Positions 22,164-32,294 of a stretch of 64,000 nucleotides of DNA are shown here, in pieces. The first letter of the stretch is position 1; each line of letters opens with the position of its first letter. The notes below the pieces were generated by a model, which saw nothing but the letters and a program-made list of their open reading frames with translations, was not told the DNA's origin and did not search any database. Where the stretch lies: assembly GCA_031216915.1 (NCBI GenBank), contig CM062296.1:61865084-61929083 (forward strand), in the 5' to 3' direction. A program made the position numbers and the translations under genes. The DNA comes from Pictodentalium vernedei (Eukaryota; Mollusca; Scaphopoda; Dentaliida; Dentaliidae).

Positions 22164-24680
22164 AATGTAATACTGATGGCCTACTTCCACCTACCACGGA
22201 ACGTAACTTTTACGTGAAGTGAACAGTTGAATGAAATCTGAGGGAGGCGTGGCTTATGACGTTTTCTTTGCATTACGTAATTCAATGGTCAATAAAAAAT
22301 TTAATGGCATAAGTGCATTTGACTTGGAAAGTGTGTCAATTGCTACCCGCATTTCAATAATATGCGCCCTCTTTTATGCCAGAAAAATAATATGTCTACC
22401 AGTTTTAGTTTTTAAGTCGTTTGTTCGATCATTCCTTAAATGGATTTGTGTATTTATTTATTTGCTTATTTATTTTTTAAAAGCTTGGCAAATCATAAAT
22501 ATTCAATTTTTTCGAAAAAATACCAGAATTAAAAAAACAAACAAATGGTCCCAAACACATGTTCAATAAACTATTAAGATTTAAATTGATTTGCAGTTCT
22601 GTGAACCAATTATTTGTACTTACTTTAACAGTAATTTCAGTATATCAGATCTTAAGAAATATGCTTCATTCAGAGAATTCATACTCAACAACATGCAATA
22701 ATTTTCCAAGAGTAGAATATAAAGCACGATTTAATGTGGTAGCTGAAAACATGTTTTGAAAAATAGCAATAAAGGGGGGGGGGGGGGGGAAGCATTCCAA
22801 ATTCCAGTCCTGCTTAGTTAGAAACAAATTTCCTATCAAGACTTTTTCACACTTTAAATTTCTTAATAAGTAAGGTTATCTTTTGTTTTTGCATCTATGC
22901 TTAGCCTAGTATATTTAGCCTATGTATACCTTAATTTGATGTGCGAAAAAAATGTTTGTTGCGGCGAAAGAGACTAATGCAAAATTCGTATCCTTAATGT
23001 AATATTCTGTAACCGAAATCCATTTAGTTTGCAAAAAAACACAAAACCCAACGACAATGCGCAATTAATGACCACAAAGAGCAAAGTGAATGAAAAACTA
23101 TAAAAATGCAATCAATAACGTTTTGTGAATTACTTGAACACTTTTAACCATCATCGCTGTTCTTCCTTTCATAGATGTCATCTTTCCTCTAACATACCAA
23201 TAACATATTTTACTGGCGGTTCAAATGCTATCGTTGTAAAAAACGTATTGAATGCCTCAATAATTGTCCAAACAAATCAGCAACAGTCAGTAAAAAAGAT
23301 TGAAAGATTTAAACCTGAGTCAAACAAAACGCTTGTTGCAAAGTATTATTCTCCCTCCTGTTGCAAATTGAGTCATTCCTGTAACGATCTACGTCGCAAT
23401 ATGAATTACTGTTACGGTGAGGAATTACACGCAGTGTTTATCATTACCGATCAATGAGTTATCCCCGAAGTACCGCGAAATTATGAAAGTTATAAGAAAA
23501 CTAAAGTTCCGTAACACAACCACGTTTTCAAACTTGCAATTCCCACACAACAATTGTCAGTGTTGAGTTATTTTACAGACTCCTTTTCATAATTATGCCG
23601 AGGATACCGACCTCCAGTCTTCATGTGGTAAATTTCAAATTCCTCTGCAAACGGGGTCGCTTATTGCTTTGCAAGCTTAAAAATGCATTTATTGTGACTT
23701 TGAGCCCAGTTGCAATAAAATTGTGTGTTTCACGATGGTTAAATTGTACCACATCGATCGAAAACTTCTGCTCGGTATTCGGTTGGTTGAACAATCCAGT
23801 TATCTCACAATCAATGCTCGGTGTTTTACTGTCTGCGCTGTATTTTTCATAAAACACAAACTGAAGCTATTTTGACTATCGAAATAATATCGTATTTGTT
23901 ACAAATTTTGTCGACATTGTTCTATCTCACAATGAAACCAACTACTACCTTGCCTTTCACAACAAGATCTCCAACCGACTGAATCAGTTCTCCAATCAAA
24001 ATGTGGTAAGCTAGAAAGCAAAACTTCTAACAACTCAATTTTTAATCTACCTTCGGGTTATATCTCGTGACTAGCCGGAAACGATGCTAACCATTCTTCT
24101 TCTCTAATTTTCACTCATATTTCATGCCCGCGCTTTGGACAATTAAGGGGATCTAACTTTCCTGTAACTCTCTTCCAGTGATGAATGGCTGTGTCAAAAA
24201 GGGATGGTGACGAGAGTTAATAACAGCGTATATTCTTCTCAAAATTCATTCTCCCAAAGTCAGGGATGTGAAAAAGACGAACACAATCTTACAGGCTATT
24301 TAATTCGATGGTTGTATGGAGATAACGAAGGTGTAATTCGAGATTTGGTAGTTCGTACATAGAAAATCAGAGAACAAGAAAATGATTCTCTAAAGGAGAG
24401 TGTGAGAACTTGTCTTTGAAAGCTTTTTTTCAAGGAAAGACATCGAGTACGAAAGTATAGACAACGTACAGTTTATAGAAATAAATATAGAAATAAATTA
24501 AAAATAACTGTCCTGCAACCTCGCAACGAAGAGGATTACATGAGCCGAAAAAATCGCGAATGACAAGCGAAAGTATTTCTTTGACCCGTAATTGTAATAC
24601 TTTACATACGTTCGTTGACAACATCTATGCAAGTTCTGTGGGGGTGGGGGGGGGGGGACGCGCAGACTACCTCTACTTTC
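22164..24680. other. No gene confidently recognised
   Basis: AT-rich sequence with several open frames (22231-22569, 23125-23457, 23595-23852). They lack known motifs; the second begins only with a GTG. A poly-G tract lies at about 22775-22789 and another G-rich run at 24640-24657. No RNA gene or terminal-repeat element was seen. Confidence 0.35.
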
Positions 24681-24685
24681 ATCGC

Positions 24686-24866
24686 GAATCAGAAAGTTGA
24701 GACCGCCACTTGATACGTTGTTGTAAGTGGGAACGGAGGCAGGTGCACCTGCCTCCGTTCCTACCTACAGCAACGTAGCAAGTGACGGTCTCAACTTTCT
24801 GATTCCTTGAGTTGAGACCGCAACTTGCTACGTTGTTGTAGGTAGGAACGGAAGCAGGTGCACCAA
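24686..24866. repeat. Palindrome with an extra third arm
   Basis: GAATCAGAAAGTTGAGACCG (24686) is mirrored by CGGTCTCAACTTTCTGATTC ending at 24805, and the arms meet at AGGTGCACCT (24741-24750). A third copy of the arm follows from 24810 in the same orientation as the first (GTTGAGACCGCAACTTGCTA ... GGAAGCAGGTGCACC). Arms are about 60 bp. The arrangement arm / inverted arm / arm suggests tandem copying of a foldback unit. Confidence 0.75.
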
Positions 24867-25278
24867 CTGTGTCACACCCCACGTTACAGCGACACCGCAG
24901 CGGTTAAAACACTTTGGCAGCGGAATTTTTTAGTATTTCGAAAGTTTTTAATTGACAAACAAAACCAAGTAACTCGGTATTAAAAATCGTCCATCCGCTT
25001 GCCTGCGAAGAAATGCTTGAAGGTATATTGGTGCAAACTGCGCTGAAAACGCGGATTTTCTGTGTCAAGTCAAATCATGGTTAATGTTTATTAAATAATA
25101 TTTATCACGCAATGGCTGGTGATTAGGCCTTTAAATGCATCCCAAATAGCGACGGAAAACACTGTCTAAACAATATACCTGCGCCTAAATTATGCGGTGT
25201 TGAACAGTTTTGCAGTGCTTTGATTACATATAGTTTGGTCAAGTTTCCCTGAAGCACATAACAATGATTGGGGCCTAC

Positions 25279-25407
25279 CTGTATTCTCAAACAATACAAC
25301 ATATAAATCATTTTGAAAACACCACGTCCGCCGGCAAAGAAGTAATTTGCGTCGTTCACGACAATGTCGACGCAGATTTCTTTTCGCGAACCCAGTATGA
25401 GCAGGTA
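25279..25407 (-). other. Candidate internal coding exon, 43 codons, unrecognised
   Basis: On the minus strand the stretch is preceded by a pyrimidine-rich acceptor (TTTGTTCTCAAACGTTCAG) and followed by a donor (ACAG/GTAGGC). It is 129 nt, exactly 43 codons, phase 0 to phase 0. It encodes YLLILGSRKEICVDIVVNDA then NYFFAGGRGVFKMIYML. Third positions in the first two-thirds are C/G-biased, unlike the surrounding AT-rich DNA. A second frame is also open, so the choice of frame is not certain. No family is recognised and no partner exon in the same phase was found. Confidence 0.3.
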
Positions 25408-25815
25408 CTGAACGTTTGAGAACAAATATATTAATATTTCAGGCATTTCATTTTACATATAAATAAGATGTTGCTTTGTTACTAGAAAACTAAGAATCCT
25501 TCTCGAATAAATGTTAACGCTATGGGAAAAACCAACAATAACGATGGACACATTTAACAGGAGGATGTAAACTCTGATTCAGTGCGAAGGCGAAAAGCGT
25601 GAATACCGGCGCTTCTCTCTCTCACCGGGCCACAATAGAGTAACTCCGTATTTGTCCGTGGCGCCCACATTAGGCCAATTTACAGACCTGCTGATGATAG
25701 GGTCAGTAATGTATGTCGAATAAACATGTGATGTTTTTCAACTACCGTACACTGACTGATTTTTTACTGATTCTAAGCAATCACTACAAGCAATGCAAAG
25801 AAAAAGAATACTCAC

Positions 25816-25858
25816 ATAAGAATCCAAGAGCAAAGACAAACAAAATTTTTCCCTCCAT
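25816..25858 (-). other. Candidate signal-peptide first exon
   Basis: ATG at 25858 (minus strand) starts MEGKILFVFALGFL, a typical short basic N-end plus hydrophobic core. The exon ends at a consensus donor (TTAT/GTGAGT). The donor leaves phase 1. Joining it to the acceptor at 25407 opens a different frame of that exon (starting PAHTGFAKRNLRRHCRERRK), giving a possible small basic cysteine-containing secreted peptide. The phase-0 frame of that exon cannot follow directly. Both readings are inference. Confidence 0.25.
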
Positions 25859-26370
25859 CATGAAGCTTCTCTTGTATATGTGCCTAGGGGAATTGTGTGG
25901 TTTGCTTCAAAAGCACGCGTGTTCTCCACAGAATTTGCAACTTTACCTCTCGTGAAATGCAAAATAATCAACGCCAGATGTATACTTATGTTTTATCTCT
26001 TAGTTTAAAAAATATTTCGCAGCATGCATTTATCTGAAGCTAGTAACCATTGACGACTGATTGAAAAACAGCGGAGGAAAAAAAAAACAAAACCAATCGT
26101 ACATCAGTTGTTATAGCAACAATACACACCGAGATTACAATCGATTACTGTTTGCACAATGCTATACAGAATGATGTACGCTTTCCTAGTAAAAACTGCA
26201 TATACAATTTACAAGAACATGTTGAGTAGGTAACATATGTTAGTTTGAAATGAATAAAATTGCACAGATCCAAAGGAGTGAAGTAGACAAACTGATTGCT
26301 TAAAGTTGAGGCAAAGACCTTGTCAATTAAATTTAATATAAATGATGGTCTAAACGATCATAAAAAGCGT
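25859..26370. other. No feature recognised
   Basis: AT-rich flanking sequence without repeats or open frames of note. Confidence 0.35.
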
Positions 26371-28019
26371 CAGAGGTTCCATTTTTGTCATAGTTTTTGG
26401 TCTTTTTCTAATAGATTTTTCATCTGACTGGGAAACACGATTTGGATTACTTCTGATATTTGTTTTTATAACATTTGAGCCTTTCTCTATAAGCGGAGAT
26501 AATTCGACTTGAAAAGCGAACTTGGCCAACGTTTCCTCAAAACTTCGATGACTGGATTTCTCTGCGTCAATGGTTTGTTTTGACCCGGTTTGCGCTCCTC
26601 TTTAGGAATCAGAACATACATGGTGCATTTTCTCGTGTTTTCTCGTTTTTCCAACATATATTTTTGGACCCTTTGTAAGAAGTTCCACTTTTGTGATAGC
26701 TTTTTGATCGTTTGGTTTAATAGTTTTGTCTTCTCACATGATTTGGAAAACATGATTTAGATTCCTTTCGAATTGTAACATATGGCCCCTAATCGATGGG
26801 TTAGAGTTAGACTGGAGAATTTCGACCACAAAATATAACTTGGCCAACATTGGCTAAAAATTTCGGTCACTGGTTTTCGGTTCCAATAGCTTATTTGTTT
26901 ACGGCATTCCCGCACTCCATCAGGAATTAAAATGCAAATCGTGCGTTTTCTCAATTTGTTCATTAGTGTACAATGTCACCCTTTGTAATAGTAAACTGGC
27001 CCTTTTGTAAGAGTTGCTACATTTGTAATAGTGTTTCGGTCCTTTTGTTATAGTTTTTTCTTCTGACCGGGAAACGTGATTTGCTTTACTTTCCAAGCTT
27101 TTTTCATGGCATTCGCCCCCCTCACCTTCCCGACGGATTCCCGTTGGACATGGAGAATTTCGACCTGAAAATCGAACGTGGTCAACATTGGTTAAACATT
27201 TAAATGTCTGGGTTTCTGTGTCAGTGGCATGACTCGATTCGCACTCACCATTAAGAAATCGAACATAATTTTTTTTCGAGTTGTCTTCTATGCAAAATGT
27301 CCCACTTTTATAATATTTTATAAAAGTTAATATTTTGCCTTTTTTAACGCTTTGAGCCCTAGTGGTATCTTCCATGTCAATTCAATATAGCAAATTGAAT
27401 AGTCCATACTCATTATTTGGGGGGTGACCAATTAATATTTTCAATGTGCTGCCTTTGAAGCCATCGTACTTAATGAAGTTATGACGTATCATGTTCTTTG
27501 GGCGGAAAAGCGCCCTCTAGGGTTCAAAGGGTTAAAATATATCACCTTTGAAGTAGTTTTTTGATCCTCGTGTAATAGTTTCTTCTCCTCACTGGGAAAC
27601 ATGATTTAGACTACTTTCGATTATGGCTACTTCCCCGGACTTCGACTTGGAGAGAATTTTCTCCGAAAAATCGAATTTGGCCAACATTGGCTGAAAATTT
27701 CGATGGCTGCTTTTCTGTGCGAATGATCTGTTTGTGACCCAGTTTGCGCTCCCTGATTGGTATTTTCTCGATTTTTATCGATGTAAGATGTCCCTGGTTT
27801 GTAATAATTTGGGGATCCGTTGTGATAGTTTCTACTTCTGACCGGGAAACATGATTTTGATTAGTTACGATGTTTTTTGTTTTTTTTATAACCGATTTGG
27901 ACGTAATGAATTTCGTCCGGAAAATCGAACTTGGCCAACATTGGCTCAAAGTTTTGAAGACTAGATTTCTGCGCTAAAGGCTTTTATTTGACCAGCTTCA
28001 CACCCCTCATTTGGAAATA

Positions 28020-28333
28020 CAGCTAAAACTAGAAGTCCTGTCATGAAATGCGCACAAATAGCACGTGGATATGCGCGCTCATGTACGCGTTATGGCCCAA
28101 GTAAAGCTATCAAATTCTGTACATATGGCCTGTGCACAAGCAATGTTTCAGCCAATGGACCTCCGGGTAACCCGGAGGTCCATTGGCAGAAACATTGCAT
28201 GTGTTTGCTATGAGTAACCAAGAGAACCTGTTGTCCTTTGGATGCCATTCGATATGGCAATTGCGCGCAATTCCAACGCGCAATTAAGCCTATATAAGCG
28301 CACTATTCGTGACAGGACTTCTAGTTTTAACTG
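28020..28333 (+). mobile_element. MITE-A copy (314 bp)
   Basis: TA-flanked (28018-28019 and 28334-28335), with CAGCTAAAACTAGAAGTCCT and AGGACTTCTAGTTTTAACTG ends. The central palindrome is perfect: GACCTCCGGGTAACCCGGAG, with the longer arms GCAATGTTTCAGCCAATGGA / TCCATTGGCAGAAACATTGC. It interrupts the ~310-bp tandem repeat. It is the best-preserved copy in the window. Confidence 0.92.
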
Positions 28334-28396
28334 TAGAACGTAAACCTCGCTTTTTCTCGATTTTCATCTATGTCAGAGGTCCCATTTTTGTAATAG

Positions 28397-28434
28397 TTTT
28401 TTTTTTTTTTTTTTTTTTTTGGGGGGGGGGGGGG
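28397..28434 (+). repeat. T24-G14 homopolymer junction
   Basis: A run of about 24 T is followed directly by about 14 G. Exact lengths should be regarded as uncertain. Confidence 0.7.
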
Positions 28435-29079
28435 TATTTTGTAACAGTTTCTTCTTTCCACCTGGAAACACAGTTTCGATCACTTTCGAAGTTTGTTTCA
28501 TAACATATGGCTCCTTCCCGATGGGTACGATTTGGATTTAGAGAAATTCGACCCGAAAATCGAAATTCGCCAACATTTGCTGAAAAGTTAGATGACTGAA
28601 TTTCTGTACAAACGTTTTGTTTGACTTAATACGCGCTCGCCATTCGAAATTAGAACATAAATATCGTGCATTTTCTCGCTTTTCCATTTTTGTACAATAT
28701 GTTACTTTTGTAATAATTTGTTGATCCTTTTGTAATAGATTCAACTTCTGCTCAGGAAAAAATGATTTGCATTACTATCGAAACATCTTCTTGGAGTTTC
28801 AAAATTCGAGAGTCGATATCAGCAATAATACTATCCTTATTGTGTAAGGCTGTGGTCAGTGAGTCAATCTCATCCTCAAGCGCCAGCATCCGATTGTCCA
28901 ATTCCGAAGCTTTCTTGTCAAACGTTTTAGAGAGAGAATTAACCATTTCAATTCTGAGACCGTCTAACAGAGATTTAATGTTACCTTTCATTAGAGAACT
29001 CAGCTTTTCCTTTTTAGGGATATCAACTATAGATTTTCCAATGGAGTCAATTTTGGTTTCAAGCTTATTAACCCTTTAC

Positions 29080-29659
29080 TAGGGCTGCACGATATTCAAA
29101 ACTGAATACCGGTATCGGTATTCCAAAAAATACCGCGGTATACCGATATATCGAAAACTGTTCAGATATATGAACACAAGTACCACAATCGAGACTCGAG
29201 GCATCACAGTCGGAACGAATTAGCATGCCTTGATGATGCGGTTCGAAAAATCGTTACCCAACGCAGACGATATCAAAATTCTTTATTTTCAAAATTAATT
29301 TATCAGAATTTCCCTAACGATTTCAACAAAACTATATCATGTGACCCCTCATTGGAACGAGCTCAGCGAGCTCGTTCCAATGAGGGGTCACATCATATAG
29401 TTTTGTTGAAAGTTTTGAAAATTATTTTTTCAACTGTTGAAATTGTATATTTCGGGGGCACAAGCAGACGATTCCTTGGATACAGGGATAATATTATTCC
29501 TTCGGGGCTACAGTTAAAAACTCAAGACATCTTGAAAATGACATTGTGGGTAAATAAATAATGACGATAAACCGATATTGTTGTAATTACACCGGTATAC
29601 AGTCGATAATGGTTTGAATACCGGTATATATCGGTTTGTCGATATACCGTGCTGCCCAA
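29080..29659. mobile_element. hAT-type element (580 bp) nested in MITE-B
   Basis: Ends TAGGGCTGCACGATAT and ATATACCGTGCTGCCCAA are imperfect inverted repeats. The flanks CCCTTTAC (29072-29079) and CTCTTTAC (29660-29667) are an 8-bp target duplication with one mismatch. Subterminal sequence is rich in ATACCGGTAT. It has no transposase. A fragment of another MITE-B (about 29254-29450) lies inside it. Confidence 0.8.
29254..29450 (-). mobile_element. MITE-B fragment inside the hAT-type element
   Basis: TTACCCAACGCAGACGATAT then CAAAATTCTTTATTTTC is the reverse complement of the right part of the MITE-B at 32295-32535. The core palindrome ATGTGACCCCTCATTGGAAC / GTTCCAATGAGGGGTCACAT (29338-29390) and TAGTTTTGTTGAAA follow. 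Neither TTAA boundary survives cleanly. Confidence 0.65.
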
Positions 29660-30014
29660 CTCTTTACCTAACGTAACGGCCAAAATCGGCCAGCGCTATT
29701 CTCAAAAAATAGACAATTAATTTTCATATTTTTTCATTTTCTGCATCAAAAACATAGGTTATGACCCCTCGTTGGAACGAGCTTGTTTCAACGACGGGTC
29801 ATAGCCTATGTTTTTGAGACAAAGAAATTAAACAAATTAGCTATTCAAGAATTTTGTTTTTTTGCAAGTGTCGTCTGCTTTTCATGTTAGGTAAAGGGTT
29901 AAAAGAATCAGCTGAAATAGATGGTGAGTTATCGTCAATACTGTTCTCGTTTGAAGCGACGAGGTGTTTTCTTTTAAATTTTCGACCAGTACTTACTGGT
30001 ATTCTACTAGCAGT

Positions 30015-30525
30015 ACATTTATTTCTTGGTGTATAAGGTCATACACTTATTCACAATGGCTTACGCCTTAGTACAAGACTTCATCGTACAGTTAAAACTA
30101 GAAGTCCTGTCCTGAAATGCGCACAAATAGCACGACGATTTGCGCGTTAATCTACGCGTTATGGCGATGGTAAGGCTATCAAATTCTGCACATACGGCCT
30201 GTGCACAAGCAAAGTTTCAGTCAATGGACCTCCGGGTAACCCGGAGGTCCATTGGCAGGAACATAGCTTGTGTTTGCTATGGGTAACAAGGAGAACCTGC
30301 CATGCTTTGGCTGCCATTCGATATGGCAATTGCGCGCAATTCCTACGCGCAATTAATTAAGCCTAGATAAGCGCACAGTTCGTGACATGCCTTCTAATTT
30401 TAACTGTAGGCAACCGGGATAAAGTGTCTTGCCCAAGGACACAACGTGAGTCGCCCGGACGGGGATCGAACTCGGGACCTCCAGCATAGAAGTCTAATAG
30501 TCTACCACTGAGCCGCCGCGCTCCC
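30015..30525 (-). mobile_element. tRNA-headed SINE (S2), split by MITE-A
   Basis: On the minus strand from 30525 a tRNA-like head carries box A GGCTCAGTGGTAGACTATTA and box B GAGTTCGATCC. It is followed by TTGTGTCCTTGGGCAAGACA and GGTTGCC. After the MITE-A at 30089-30406 the body resumes (TACTAAGGCGTAAG-type word) and jumps to the 3' tail CATTGTGAATAAGTGTATGA, CCTTATACACC and a short AAATAAA run. Compared with S3 and S4 the central body is deleted. Its head is nearly the same as that of S4. Confidence 0.8.
30089..30406 (+). mobile_element. MITE-A copy inside SINE S2
   Basis: 318 bp, flanked by TA at 30087-30088 and 30407-30408, with CAGTTAAAACTAGAAGTCCT at the left and a mutated right end (CCTTCTAATTTTAACTG). 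The host SINE continues on both sides, so the MITE inserted after the SINE. Confidence 0.9.
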
Positions 30526-30885
30526 TACTCGCGGTAGATAGTTTGTTTAGAGAGTGTGAACTCCTTCGTGAAGCACTTGTGATAGCCAACCCTGCCATTC
30601 TGTGATAATGGGGGAACAGACGTGATGAACTCAAACAACTTGTAGAACAATGGCGAATATTGAATACAACTCAGCTCAGTTCACCACGTACGTTAGGTTT
30701 ACTACTCTGACGTCTAAAAAAAATAAACATAACCCATACTAAATAACACAGATCAGTTCCAATGGTTAAAATAAATCTTATCTACCCTCAATCGCAGCTT
30801 TTTAAAAGTATAAAGAATAAGAAATATCCATGAAAGTAACGAGCCGATATCACACACAGCCTTTACAATGCCGCCATTATTACAC
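30526..30885. other. No feature recognised
   Basis: No repeat, RNA or coding signal was seen. Confidence 0.35.
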
Positions 30886-30889
30886 CGGC

Positions 30890-31107
30890 TTTTAAAATTG
30901 GTATTCTGGTTGCCAACGGTGAGTTTATATATATATCGCCTATGCCAAGCAGAAATTCCACCAGGCATCGTCCTAGCGAGCACCACTGGATTGAAACTGT
31001 AACGTTTTTCGGAAGGTGACCTCGACAAGAGTCGATCCCGGGTCTACGGCACCCAATCGCCTGGCTAAAAATACTCTGCCTAAATACCAACTAAGCCAAC
31101 TGCAACC
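30890..31107 (-). mobile_element. tRNA-derived SINE (S5), different family
   Basis: On the minus strand from 31107: GGTTGCAGTTGGCTTAGTTG, with box A TGGCTTAGTTGG, then TTTAGCCAGGCGATTGGGTG and a box-B-like CGGGATCGACTC about 50 bases downstream. The body (GTTACAGTTTCAATCCAGTG, GATGCCTGGTGGAATTTCTG) is unlike that of S1-S4. A TATATATA stretch lies near 30928. Target duplications were not resolved. Confidence 0.65.
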
Positions 31108-31164
31108 TCAAACAGGTGGTAATTCGCATAACCAGCATGCTAGTTCACTCGCCCCGAGACCGAT

Positions 31165-31470
31165 ATTCAAGAATTCTCGCATTTCATATTGTTCTCCATA
31201 TTCAAGTGCATTGCGTGCAAAATCACTGAATCACATCTCTCTAGCGTGGCAACAGAATATGTTCAACGTTTCACGCTATTCCCCGTATTCAAGTGGATTC
31301 CGTGCAAAATAACCATATCATATCTTCCGCGGGTGGCATATGTTCTGCGTTACGTTATTCTTAGTATTCAAGTGTTAATTATGCACAAACTTTCCGTATC
31401 ATATCCCCTATGAGTGGGAACATATAAAGATATATTCCCCGTTATTAAGCGTACAATTTGCTCTAATATG
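31165..31470. repeat. Diverged tandem repeat, ~80-bp unit
   Basis: TATTCAAGTGNATTNCGTGCAAAAT begins units near 31199, 31287 and 31366, with a weaker one near 31442 (TTATTAAGCGTACAATTTGC). Each is followed by a TATCATATCTNNC block and GTGGCANATGTT, then a CGTTATTCCCCG-like end. The open frames through it are by-products. Confidence 0.6.
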
Positions 31471-32290
31471 TAGCTTTATAATGACGAGACATTAAGTATT
31501 TATCTCATTGAGATTGAGTATTTCCCTTGGATGGCAACAAGCAAAAATGAATTACCCATTATTACTAAAACCTCGCCCTTTTATCAGAAGCAAGTTGGTA
31601 TACAGTATTCACACATCCAACCACTCCTTGACCCGAATCATCCAAATGCGGGCCTTCCCCGATCACCCCAAAACCCCACTCACGTCAAAAAGACATCTTG
31701 ACCGCTAATGAAAAATATTATTTGTTCATACCTTCCTCCCGTGGTTACAAGTCCATCCCCAACGTCACCCTTCCAGTATATGTAAATGTCTTTCGAATTT
31801 TTACAATTTCGATGACTATGGCAATAATTTTACGTTTCCGTGACGCTGGTAACGTAACGGAATGTGAAATAGTCAAAATTGAAAGCCGCTTTAAAGGGAG
31901 TAATTTCCCGAGGATAACGGCAGTTTTGACAAAATTATAGATATATATATATCAAAGTTCAAAACAAATACAACGACATTCTTACATTTATCCCTGCAAG
32001 CGCTTTCGCCGCTCTCTGTGCGGATTTTCAGGCTAGTTCGTGGGTCTTATCTCCCGGGCATTTACTGTCTTCGCTACATTATGCAACGGACAGCCTAATG
32101 CTTCTCACCATTGTTACTACGTTCCTTCCGTAATGTAAATATGGTGGATGAAATCATCAGATTGCTGGTGGTGGGCGCGGGGAGTGTACATTGTAGATGT
32201 TTTTTTTCCCTGTCTGTATATTCCTATAGTTTTCTTTGAACTTCATATATCTAAGGCGTTACAATGAAACGCTACCTGGTTATTACTGCC
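31471..32290. other. No feature recognised
   Basis: No supportable gene; a short ATATATAT run lies near 31944. Confidence 0.35.
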
Positions 32291-32294
32291 TTAA

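Larger units (their letters stand above)
26371..28770. repeat. Degenerate tandem repeat, ~310-bp unit
   Basis: The phrase TGGGAAACATGATTTNGATTAC recurs with changes at about 26430, 26746, 27068, 27591, 27841, 28461 and 28752. Each unit also contains GAATTTCGACCNGAAAATCG, AACTTGGCCAACATTGGCT, GTTTGTTTTGACCNG, TGCATTTTCTCG and TTTTGTAATAGTTT. Spacing is about 290-320 bp once the MITE-A at 28020 is removed, with an irregular stretch around 27390-27540. Minus-strand open frames here are repeat by-products. No relation to a known family is evident to me. Confidence 0.7.
29072..29898. mobile_element. TTAA-type (piggyBac-like) MITE-B, host of nested insertions
   Basis: Flanked by TTAA at 29068-29071 and 29899-29902, with ends CCCTTTACCTAACG (its first copy broken by a later hAT insertion; readable at 29660-29672) and GTTAGGTAAAGGG. 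It has a palindromic core TTATGACCCCTCGTTGGAAC / GTTTCAACGACGGGTCATAG at 29759-29806. TTAA targets and CCCTTT/AAAGGG ends are piggyBac hallmarks. It belongs to the same subfamily as 32540-32786 (shared ACGGCCAAAATCGGCCAGCG-like block). Confidence 0.8.
28752..30015 (-). pseudogene. Retroelement ORF1-like coiled-coil protein fragment, split by a TTAA MITE
   Basis: On the minus strand 30015-29903 encodes a basic, Ser-rich stretch (STGRKFKRKHLVASNENSID). 29067-28752 encodes a heptad-rich coiled coil (ASELDNRMLALEDEIDSLTT, ALHNKDSIIADIDSRILKLQ) ending at a stop. The MITE-B complex at 29072-29898 lies between them, and removing it with one TTAA joins the two halves in one frame (SADSFN to KLETKID). 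A basic region followed by a coiled coil is the layout of LINE ORF1/Gag-like proteins. The N-terminus is lost at the adjoining SINE tail and the C-terminus at the tandem repeat. The element family is not certain. Confidence 0.55.

Noticed and set aside
23125-23457. 110-codon plus-strand ORF
   Set aside because: The frame opens with GTG and not ATG, its composition follows the AT-rich background, and no domain is visible.
25713-25955. 80-codon plus-strand ORF with an internal MKLLLYMCLGELCGLL start
   Set aside because: The opposite strand offers a better signal-peptide exon with a consensus donor. The plus frame has no support beyond being open.
26920-27375. 151-codon minus-strand ORF, the longer of several similar frames
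   Set aside because: It lies within the ~310-bp degenerate tandem repeat. Similar frames in other units are broken and the words translate repeat units.
30410-30525. Functional tRNA gene
   Set aside because: Boxes A and B are present but the acceptor stem does not pair, and the sequence continues into a SINE body. The same holds for 5464, 31107 and 35614.
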